The translations under genes and the position numbers were made by a program. From CAZVFX01 sp964626565 (GTDB lineage: Bacteria > Myxococcota_A > UBA9042 > CAIXZC01): 20,026 nucleotides of DNA. The notes beneath the pieces are model-generated. The model had not been told where the DNA came from. It did no database searches and saw nothing but the letters and a program-made list of their open reading frames with translations. Below, in pieces: positions 1-6,828 of the stretch; positions within the stretch are counted from its first letter, which is position 1, and each line of letters starts with the position of its first letter. The stretch covers positions 1-20,026 of the forward strand of contig CAZVFX010000128.1 in assembly GCA_964626565.1 (NCBI GenBank), written 5' to 3'.

Positions 1-32
1 ACCCGCCAGGCACCGGGCGATCATGGAAGAGA

Positions 33-59
33 TTGAAGGGGGTGAACGGTTACTATAAT
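33..59 (+). promoter_or_regulatory. Candidate sigma70-type promoter of the TPR lipoprotein gene
   Basis: A perfect TATAAT lies at 54-59, about 42 bases before the start codon at 101. The best -35-like hexamer, TTGAAG at 33-38, is only 15 bases upstream of it, which is short for sigma70. The -10 element alone is the stronger part of the call. No coding sequence that I can support covers 1-100. Confidence 0.35.
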
Positions 60-100
60 AGAAAGCCGACATATGACTCGCATGGAAAAGGACGGGTAAG

Positions 101-3100
101 ATGCGTATTTCGACCACTATCGGATTGTCGGTGTTGTTCGGTGTTACCATGTTGTTCGCAGGCTGCGGGGAGAAGGCGCCTGGGAGCGAGGAAGCGCCTG
201 TCGCTGCAGAGCAGGAGCCGCCCGCGGTCAAGGAGGAGCAGCCCGCCGCGGTCAAGGAGGAGCGGCCCGCCGCGGTCAAGGAGGAGCAGCCCGCCGTCGT
301 CAAGGAGGAGCAGCCCGCCGTCGTCAAGGAGGAGCAGCCCGCGGCCGCCATGGAGGAGAAGCCCGCGGCTACGGAGGAGGAAACGCCGGTCGCCGGGTTG
401 GCACTATCCTACCCTCTGGACGGCACCCTCTTTCCTCCCGAATCGGCGCCGCCGACGTTTCGCTGGGAGGACGGTTCTTCGGGGGTTTTGTCCTGGAGAA
501 TCATCGCCGGCTTTGACGACGGGGCAGCCAATTTGGAGTTTGTCTCGGAAAAGTCAGAATGGACTCCGGCTCCCGCCGATTGGGACCGAATGAAGAAGCG
601 TAGTCTGGAGAAGGAGTGCCGGGTGACGATTCAGGGGTTGGAGAGCCCGACTTCGACGACGGTCGTGTCCGCCGCTTCGGTCCGCATCAGTACCTCCTCC
701 GACGAGGTCGGGGCCTCCATCTTCTACCGGGATGTGATACTGCCGTTTATCGACGCGATTGAAGACCCTTCCGAGATCAGATGGCGATTCGGCTCGGTTT
801 CTTCCCTCGAACAACCTCCCGTGGTGCTGGAAAACCTGCCTGTTTGCGGAAACTGCCACTCCTTTTCCGCAGACGGCAAAACCCTGGGCATGGATGTCGA
901 CTACGCCAACGACAAGGGCTCGTACGTTGTGGTCCCGGTGGGCAGGGAAATGGAGTTGAACAGCGATAGTGTAATCTCCTGGAGCGACTATAAGCGCGAT
1001 GACGGCAAGACCACTTTTGGCTTGCTCTCCCAGGTGTCTCCCGATGGGCGATACGTGGTGAGCACTGTGAAAGATCGTTCAGTGTTCGTGCCCAGGCCGG
1101 ACCTGGCGTTTTCGCAGTTGTTCTTCCCCATTCAAGGGATCCTCGTTGTCTACGACCTGGAAACGGGCGAGTTCAACGCTCTGCCCGGCGCGGACGACCC
1201 CTCCCTGGTTCAGAGCAATCCCACCTGGAGTCCTGACGGCAAGACCATTATCTTTGCCCGGGCCAAGGCTGCGGTCATTCCCAACCTGAAAGACGAGAAA
1301 GCGGTTCTGTTGGCCAGAGAGGAAGCAAAGGAGTACCTGGACGGCAGCAGGAAGTTCCTGTTTGACCTCTACACCATTCCATTCAACGACGGCAAAGGGG
1401 GGACTCCGCAGCCGTTGTCGGGCGCGTCCGACAACGGCATGAGCAACTTCTTCCCCCGCTATTCTCCCGACGGCAAGTGGGTCGTGTTCTGCAAGGCCCG
1501 GAGCTACATGCTTTTGCAGCCCGACTCCGAGTTGTACATAATGCCGGCCGAGGGCGGCGAGGCTCGCCGCATGGAATGCAACACCAGCAAGATGAACTCG
1601 TGGCACAGTTGGTCTCCCAACAGCAAGTGGCTGGTGTTTTCCTCAAAGGAGAACGGCCCCTATACGCAATTGTTCCTTACCCACATAGATAGTGAAGGGC
1701 GCTCCACGCCGCCCGTTGTCTTGGATCGGTTCACGACCGCGGATCGTGCGGCAAATATCCCGGAGTTCGTGCCGCTTCCACCTGATGCGATCCAGGTAAT
1801 GAGGGAGAACTTTCTGGACGACACCAGCTACGTGCGGGCCGCGTCGGAGTCTGCCATGGCTGACGACATGGAGGCGGCTAAGAAGCACTTGCGGATGGCG
1901 CTGAAGATAAACCCGAAGAACGTAGAGGCACACAAGGACCTGGGCGTAGCCCTGTCCAAGGGTGGCGATTCGGACTCGGCCATCGAGCATTTCGAGGAGG
2001 CGATCCGCCTGGCTCCTGCCGATTCCGAGGCCCACGTCAACCTGGGCATGGAGCGCATGGGCCAGGGCGACACGGCGGGCGGGATGACCCTCTTTGAAAA
2101 AGCTGTGGCCCTCGATTCGGAATCGGCTCTGGCCAGGAGCAAATTGGGGACCGCGCTGCTTGAGAGCGGTCGGATCGACGAGGCGCTTGAACAGTTTGGG
2201 GAAGCTGTGCGACTGTCTCCCATTGATCCCGGTCACAACAGCAACTACGCATTCGCGTTGGCCAGAAACGAGCGGTACGAGGAGGCGATCACCTATTTCG
2301 AGAAGGCTCTCAGGTTGGACCCGAAGATGGCCGAGGTACACCACAACCTGGGCCTCTGTTTTGCCCGCTTGAACCGGCTGGAGGAGGCTGTTCCCCACTT
2401 CAAGGAGGCGGTGGAGCTGAATTCCTCGGACCCGGACTATCACAACAACCTGGGCATGGCGTTGGTGCATTCCGGCAAGCTTGAAGAGGCGGTAACCCAT
2501 TTCCAGAAGGCGTTGGTGTTGAAGCCCGATTTTGATGCCGCCAGATCCAATCTGGAACTGGCCGAGGCGACGGCGCTGCAGGGTGCGGCCGACCTGAAGA
2601 CTTTCGAGGAGGTGGCGGCCGACAACCCCAACAGCGGGGAGGCCCACTTCGCGCTGGCCCAGGCCAAGGCCCAGGGTGGGGATCTGGAGGGGGCTCTGAT
2701 TCATTTCGGCACCGCGGCCAAATTGGCGCCCGACAACGCACTGTTGCAGCTCGAGTACGGCATGGCCTTGGCCAAAGCTAACGATCACGACGGTGCGGTG
2801 GAACAACTTGAAAGGGCGGTGGCGTTGAATCCCAACAACCCTCTGCCGCGAGACGCGCTAGCCCGCAGCCTGTCCCTCGTGGGCAAACTGGATGAAGCCT
2901 TGCCCCATTTCCAGGAGGCTTTGAGGCTGTCGGGCGGCCACCCGTTCGTGCTTAACGACCTGGGCGAGGCCCTTGCCCGTGTGGGCAGGTTGGAAGAGGC
3001 TCGGGTGCAGTTCGAGGCCGCGGTTCAAGCCGGTCCCGATTTCCTTGCAGCCAGAAAGAATCTCGAAAAGGTAGTGGAGGCGTTAGAAAAGAAGCAGTCG

Positions 3101-3112
3101 CCGGCTCCGTAG
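101..3112 (+). CDS. Lipoprotein with CxxCH motif, PD40-type beta-propeller and C-terminal TPR array
   Basis: The product has 1003 residues. A lipoprotein signal peptide ends in the lipobox LFAGC (lipidated Cys22), so the protein is probably membrane-anchored and exported. Residues 40-95 form an acidic linker of seven 8-residue units such as PAVVKEEQ. Residues about 97-195 look like an Ig-type domain opening with YPLDGTLFPPESAPPTFRW. A CGNCH motif (Cys249, Cys252, His253) is followed by SFSADGK and matches c-type haem attachment. Propeller motifs of PD40/TolB type follow: VSPDGRYVV (about 310), WSPDGKTIIF (375), YSPDGKWVVF (453) and WSPNSKWLVF (503). Residues about 584-990 hold roughly twelve 34-residue TPRs, the eighth degenerate. 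AAGGA lies 8 bases before the ATG. TPR and propeller regions suggest a protein-interaction role, possibly with a redox-active haem. No enzymatic function is assignable. The gene is convergent with the cluster to its right, so it is a separate transcription unit. Confidence 0.93.
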   Translation: MRISTTIGLSVLFGVTMLFAGCGEKAPGSEEAPVAAEQEPPAVKEEQPAAVKEERPAAVKEEQPAVVKEEQPAVVKEEQPAAAMEEKPAATEEETPVAGLALSYPLDGTLFPPESAPPTFRWEDGSSGVLSWRIIAGFDDGAANLEFVSEKSEWTPAPADWDRMKKRSLEKECRVTIQGLESPTSTTVVSAASVRISTSSDEVGASIFYRDVILPFIDAIEDPSEIRWRFGSVSSLEQPPVVLENLPVCGNCHSFSADGKTLGMDVDYANDKGSYVVVPVGREMELNSDSVISWSDYKRDDGKTTFGLLSQVSPDGRYVVSTVKDRSVFVPRPDLAFSQLFFPIQGILVVYDLETGEFNALPGADDPSLVQSNPTWSPDGKTIIFARAKAAVIPNLKDEKAVLLAREEAKEYLDGSRKFLFDLYTIPFNDGKGGTPQPLSGASDNGMSNFFPRYSPDGKWVVFCKARSYMLLQPDSELYIMPAEGGEARRMECNTSKMNSWHSWSPNSKWLVFSSKENGPYTQLFLTHIDSEGRSTPPVVLDRFTTADRAANIPEFVPLPPDAIQVMRENFLDDTSYVRAASESAMADDMEAAKKHLRMALKINPKNVEAHKDLGVALSKGGDSDSAIEHFEEAIRLAPADSEAHVNLGMERMGQGDTAGGMTLFEKAVALDSESALARSKLGTALLESGRIDEALEQFGEAVRLSPIDPGHNSNYAFALARNERYEEAITYFEKALRLDPKMAEVHHNLGLCFARLNRLEEAVPHFKEAVELNSSDPDYHNNLGMALVHSGKLEEAVTHFQKALVLKPDFDAARSNLELAEATALQGAADLKTFEEVAADNPNSGEAHFALAQAKAQGGDLEGALIHFGTAAKLAPDNALLQLEYGMALAKANDHDGAVEQLERAVALNPNNPLPRDALARSLSLVGKLDEALPHFQEALRLSGGHPFVLNDLGEALARVGRLEEARVQFEAAVQAGPDFLAARKNLEKVVEALEKKQSPAP
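218..385 (+). repeat. Seven tandem 24-nt units encoding an acidic Pro/Lys/Glu linker
   Basis: The units encode PPAVKEEQ, PAAVKEER, PAAVKEEQ, PAVVKEEQ (twice), PAAAMEEK and PAATEEET. The two PAVVKEEQ units (units 4 and 5) are identical at nucleotide level, and units 2 to 5 differ from one another at only a few bases, which suggests recent slippage or duplication. The encoded stretch sits just after the lipidated Cys22 and probably acts as an extended spacer between membrane and folded domains. Confidence 0.9.
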
Positions 3113-3146
3113 AAGTTCTTTCAGCACGAGCAATTCAGCAAGTACT

Positions 3147-6100
3147 CTAGCAGTCGCAACTGTCGGCAACGCCGCATCCCTGGTCGCAAGAGGCATCGTC
3201 CCACTGTGTTTTGGGGCATGTCCACCCTGCCGGAATTGAGCAATCGAGGACGCAGTTGCAGTTGTTTTCGGCGCCGGAGCACACACCGTCACCGCATTGT
3301 GGTCCGCACACACCGGGCGGGCAGTCGCACGAATCGAACCGGGCGCAGGAGCAGTCGCACACTCCGTCACCCCACCAGGAGTCGGGGCAAGCCCAGTCGG
3401 TGGAGTCCCAACAGTCGTCGGGGCAGGTGCAGACTGTTTCGCCGTCTCCACAGGCGCCGTCGCCGCAGGAGGGCTGGACGCCGCACTCGCAGGCCAGGTC
3501 CAGTTGGAACGAGCCTTCGGCCTGGTTGAAGCCGTCAACCGCGATGTAGCTCTTCACGCCCGACGTAATGTATGCCTTGGCCGTGGCGTCTCCGTACTCG
3601 GCGCAGTAATCCGCACCGCAGGCCGTGAGGAACATTACATCCAGATCCACCTGGCCCGGGTCGAGGGTGGCGGTGGCGATGCCGGTGCAATCGCCGGGGA
3701 GTACTTCGTAGACGAGGTCTGCACCATTTTCGGAGTACTCGGTGCAGTTGTAGGAGTCCAGATCATCGCCGCCGCCCACGGTGCTGGCGGTTACGCTCTG
3801 GCCGCACTCGATGGTTCCGGCCAGGTCGCACGAGGGAAGACATTCTTCGGGAGTGCAGTCGCAGGAGTCGTCGATTCCGCAGTCGCAATCGCACACGCCG
3901 TCGCCCCACTTGCCCAAGGGGCAGGTCCAGCCCACCGGGTCCCAGCAGTCCTGGATGCAGGAACACTCGTCTTCCTCTTCGTGGCACACCCCATCATTGC
4001 AGATGTAGTCGACGCCACAGGCGCAGGTTGTCTCGATGGTGTAGTCACCGGAATCTCCCAGGTATCCGTCGACCACCACGAAATAGTCGTGGTTCTCTTC
4101 GGTCTCCCACACGACCTTGTTGCCGCCGAAGGCGATGCAACCTGCGGCCGCGCAGCCCTGGTCGGCGTCGAGAATGAACAGGTCCAGGTCTGCGTTGGAC
4201 TCAACGAACGAGACCTTGGCCATGCCGGCACAGTCAGCGTGGAAGGAAAGCACCTGCTCCGGTCCGTCCTCGGCCCACTCGGAGCAGGCGAGGTACTCAT
4301 CGAGAAGATCGGTGGTGCCTTCGCCGGCGGTGCTGCCGGAGAAGGTGGAATCGCAGGTAATGGAGTCGTATGCGGTGCACTTGTCGTCCTGGTCGCACTC
4401 GCAGTCCACCTGGACCTTGAAGTCTCCAACGTCGCCGTCGGTCCCGTCGATTACCAGGTAGGTGTTGATGTCTTTCGTCGCGGTCACGCTCACAGAGCTC
4501 TCTCCCGCGCCGAGGCAGCCGTCATTGGACAGGCAGCCGGGAAGGGCGAAGATGTCCAACTCTCCTCCGGTCTGCTTGATGAAGGTGGCGGTGAGCGTGC
4601 CGTCGCAATACGGCTTCACCTGGATGGTGTATTCGGGCCCGCTGGCGTCCCACCAGGCGCAGGAATAGTCGCTCATCTTGTTGGAGTTGCCCCAGGTGGA
4701 GTCTTCCAGGGTTGCGCCGCAAGACATCTGTGCATCTATTTCGCAGACGCAGGTGCAATCGTCGGGGCAATCCGCGCAGTTCTCGTCGACGTCGCAGAAG
4801 CCGTCTCCGCACTCGGCCGCACACTCTTCCGGCTCGCAGTCACAGTGGTCCACTGCGAGGCAGTCGCAGTCGCAGCTACCGTCGCCGAAGAGGGCTGCGT
4901 CGCAAGTCCACTCCGCAGGAATGGGGCAGTCTTGAAGACAGTTGCAGGAATCTTCACCTGCGTCACAAGAGTCGTCACCGCAAACCGCCTGCTGTTCGCA
5001 GTTGCAGTCCACGGTGAGGAGATAGCTGCTGATAGCGCCGGCGTAACCGTCCACCACCAGATACTGTCCCACATCCTTAGACGCGGACATGACCAACTCC
5101 GAACCGGAGTAGTCGGCGCACGCGAAATTGCCGCAATCCGCAGGGTTTGAATCCAGCACGAACAGGTCCAGGTCCGCGGACATACCGGAGAGGCCCACAA
5201 CTACGCTTTGTGAAGTGCAGTTGGGTGTAAAAAGATAAAGGTTTTCGGGGCCGCTTTCGTTCCACGACACGCATTCCGGGTAAGAGTCAAAGGCCTGAGT
5301 CGAGCCTTCGGCGCCGTTGTTCCCGACCACGGTGGAACCACACTCGATGGCGGTGGCCTCCTGTTGGGGCAGGCAGGTGCAAACCCCTGTTTCACAGGAA
5401 CTGCCCGGCGCGCATGCACCGCAGCTTCCGCCGCAGCCGTCGTCACCGCACTCCTTGCCGCCGCAACTGGGCTGACACTCGCACGCGCCGTCTTCGCACA
5501 GGCTGCCGGGAAGGCAGGTGCCGCAGTCGCCGTCGCAGCCGTCGGGCCCACATTCCTTGCCGTCGCAGGCGGGCTGGCATTCGCACAGTCCGTCGACACA
5601 CAACTCCTGGAGTCCGGTGCAGGTGCCGCAGCTTCCCTCGCAGCCGTCGTCACCGCAGTCTCTGCCGTCGCAGGCGGGCTGGCATTCGCACAGTCCGTCC
5701 ACACAAAGATCCTGTTGTCCCGGGCAATCGCCACAGGACCCCTCGCAGCCGTCGTCACCGCATTCCAGTCCTTCGCAAGCAGGCTGGCACACGCACGCGC
5801 CATCGACGCACAGGTCCTGGGGCCCGGGGCAGATTCCACAGGTGCCCTGGCAACCGTTGTCGCCGCACACCTTGCCCTGGCAGGCCGGTTGGCAGATGCA
5901 CAGGCCGTCAATGCATAACTCCTGGGGCCCGGTGCACGTGCCGCAGCTCCCCTCGCAGCCGTCATCGCCGCAGTCCTTGTCTGCGCAGTCGGGTATGCAC
6001 TCGCAATCATCGTGCACGTTGTTGCCGTTGACGTCTTTGCTCTCCGGAATTCCGGGAAGGGGGCTGTTGACAATGAGAAGAACCACAAGCTGTACGTCGA

Positions 6101-6317
6101 TGATGTCGATGCTGAGGTCACAGTTGATGTCGGCCAGTTCAAAGCCGGCGAGACATCCCGGCGCGACTTCGTTGAGAGCGGTCAGAACAGTGCACTGGAT
6201 GTCGATAACGTTGACGCTCCCGTCCGCGTTCACGTCGCCCGTGAGGGCCTGGGCCGGGGCCGGCGCGAGTGTGAGCAGAAAGAAGGCTAGTAGCAGAGCG
6301 GTCGTTCTTGTCTTCAT
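3147..6317 (-). CDS. Secreted Cys-rich protein with N-terminal dockerin and four PPC-like domains
   Basis: The product has 1056 residues. The Sec signal peptide ends at AQA (residue 24). A type I dockerin-like module follows at about 27-88: DVNADGSVNVIDIQ fits a calcium loop plus helix, and DINCDLSIDIIDVQ is the second copy. Residues 107-313 are six Cys-rich repeats of 33-35 residues (CQPACxGxxCGDDGCEGSCG type). Four domains resembling bacterial pre-peptidase C-terminal (PPC) beta-sandwiches lie at about 318-442, 528-641, 641-767 and 833-944; each has a DLDLF-type strand and a late YLVVDG-type strand. Between and after them are CGDGxCxxGE units and four WxC...GDGxCDCxC units, the last ending the protein. 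I see no protease or other enzyme domain, although PPC domains usually accompany peptidases. GAGGA lies 7 bases before the ATG. It is the last gene of the minus-strand cluster, 88 bases after the small lipoprotein gene. The dockerin suggests docking to a cohesin, perhaps those in the giant lipoprotein of the same cluster. Confidence 0.92.
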   Translation of the reverse strand: MKTRTTALLLAFFLLTLAPAPAQALTGDVNADGSVNVIDIQCTVLTALNEVAPGCLAGFELADINCDLSIDIIDVQLVVLLIVNSPLPGIPESKDVNGNNVHDDCECIPDCADKDCGDDGCEGSCGTCTGPQELCIDGLCICQPACQGKVCGDNGCQGTCGICPGPQDLCVDGACVCQPACEGLECGDDGCEGSCGDCPGQQDLCVDGLCECQPACDGRDCGDDGCEGSCGTCTGLQELCVDGLCECQPACDGKECGPDGCDGDCGTCLPGSLCEDGACECQPSCGGKECGDDGCGGSCGACAPGSSCETGVCTCLPQQEATAIECGSTVVGNNGAEGSTQAFDSYPECVSWNESGPENLYLFTPNCTSQSVVVGLSGMSADLDLFVLDSNPADCGNFACADYSGSELVMSASKDVGQYLVVDGYAGAISSYLLTVDCNCEQQAVCGDDSCDAGEDSCNCLQDCPIPAEWTCDAALFGDGSCDCDCLAVDHCDCEPEECAAECGDGFCDVDENCADCPDDCTCVCEIDAQMSCGATLEDSTWGNSNKMSDYSCAWWDASGPEYTIQVKPYCDGTLTATFIKQTGGELDIFALPGCLSNDGCLGAGESSVSVTATKDINTYLVIDGTDGDVGDFKVQVDCECDQDDKCTAYDSITCDSTFSGSTAGEGTTDLLDEYLACSEWAEDGPEQVLSFHADCAGMAKVSFVESNADLDLFILDADQGCAAAGCIAFGGNKVVWETEENHDYFVVVDGYLGDSGDYTIETTCACGVDYICNDGVCHEEEDECSCIQDCWDPVGWTCPLGKWGDGVCDCDCGIDDSCDCTPEECLPSCDLAGTIECGQSVTASTVGGGDDLDSYNCTEYSENGADLVYEVLPGDCTGIATATLDPGQVDLDVMFLTACGADYCAEYGDATAKAYITSGVKSYIAVDGFNQAEGSFQLDLACECGVQPSCGDGACGDGETVCTCPDDCWDSTDWACPDSWWGDGVCDCSCARFDSCDCPPGVCGPQCGDGVCSGAENNCNCVLDCSIPAGWTCPKTQWDDASCDQGCGVADSCDC
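5379..5999 (-). repeat. Six tandem Cys-rich repeats, 105-nt period
   Basis: These encode residues 107-313 of the dockerin protein. Four units are exactly 35 codons; the last two are 34 and 33. The consensus is CxPxCxGxxCGDDGCxGxCG followed by a C, a PGPQxLC segment and VDGxC. Eight cysteines per unit suggest an extended chain of small disulfide knots. The same motif style is widespread in myxobacterial secreted proteins. Its function is unknown. Confidence 0.9.
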
Positions 6318-6335
6318 CTTACGTCCTCAGGAACC

Positions 6336-6358
6336 GTTGTGGCGCTCCACCGCACAAC
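6336..6358. other. Six-base inverted repeat in the 88-base intergenic gap
   Basis: GTTGTG at 6336-6341 pairs with CACAAC at 6353-6358 across 11 bases. It lies between the stop of the small lipoprotein gene and the start of the dockerin gene. There is no T-run after it on the minus strand, so it is a poor intrinsic terminator. It could be an RNA-stability or attenuation hairpin, or chance. Confidence 0.25.
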
Positions 6359-6405
6359 CGTCCGATGGCGGAAGTGACGCCGAATTCCGTGTGCTGGGGC
6401 GAAGC

Positions 6406-6825
6406 TCAGTTGCCGTTGTGGCCCGGCCGAAGTTCCTCCGGCCCCTCGTAGCCTGTAGCTTCGGGAGGCGCCTCTCCGAGAGCGGCTCTGCCTACCACGG
6501 GTGGAGGCACGTTCACCTCCTGGTCCGGGGCGATGTGAGTCAGGTAGAGCCCCGGCCCAACCTTCCTGATGAAGTTGGAGTCGTTCTCGGGGTGTAGCTC
6601 CTGGGGGATCCCGGCGTTTGCCGGGATCTCCTCTTCCTCCGGTTCGAGGATCTTCAACTGGGCTGCCTCTTCTGCAGGGACGGCGTTTTCTTCATCAACG
6701 GCCGGTGCCTGCTGAAGCTGATTTGCCGCCGGGCCCTCCTCCATGTCGGGGGAAACTTCGGCGCAACTCCAGCAGAGGAACAAGGCCGCTGCAACCAACA
6801 GGCTTATTTCATAGATCTTTTTCAT
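6406..6825 (-). CDS. Small acidic lipoprotein, function unknown
   Basis: The product has 139 residues and I do not recognise a family. The N-terminus is MKK, then a hydrophobic stretch ending in LCWSC. Cys21 is the likely lipidation site, although the -3 and -2 residues (Cys, Trp) are atypical for a lipobox. Residues about 25-80 are low-complexity and rich in Glu, Pro and Ala. The C-terminal 60 residues are less biased and include FIRKVGPGLYLTHIAPDQ. Translation is probably coupled to the upstream gene: only three bases separate its stop from this ATG, and a consensus AGGAGGT lies 5 bases before the start. This tight link suggests that the small protein serves the preceding MopE-repeat protein, for example in anchoring or export, but that is inference. 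Confidence 0.85.
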   Translation of the reverse strand: MKKIYEISLLVAAALFLCWSCAEVSPDMEEGPAANQLQQAPAVDEENAVPAEEAAQLKILEPEEEEIPANAGIPQELHPENDSNFIRKVGPGLYLTHIAPDQEVNVPPPVVGRAALGEAPPEATGYEGPEELRPGHNGN

Positions 6826-6828
6826 TGC

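Noticed and set aside
33..593. Plus-strand open frame of 186 codons overlapping the start of the TPR lipoprotein gene
   Set aside because: It reads the 24-nt acidic repeat in another frame, giving an Arg/Ser/Pro repeat, and has no plausible export signal or domain.
3297..5150. Long plus-strand open frame (617 codons) opposite the dockerin gene
   Set aside because: It is an antisense shadow: the minus-strand gene has a signal peptide, repeats and domains, while this frame gives low-complexity Ala/Gly/Val-rich sequence with no ribosome binding site or recognisable domain. GC-rich Cys/Asp/Gly codons suppress stops on the opposite strand.
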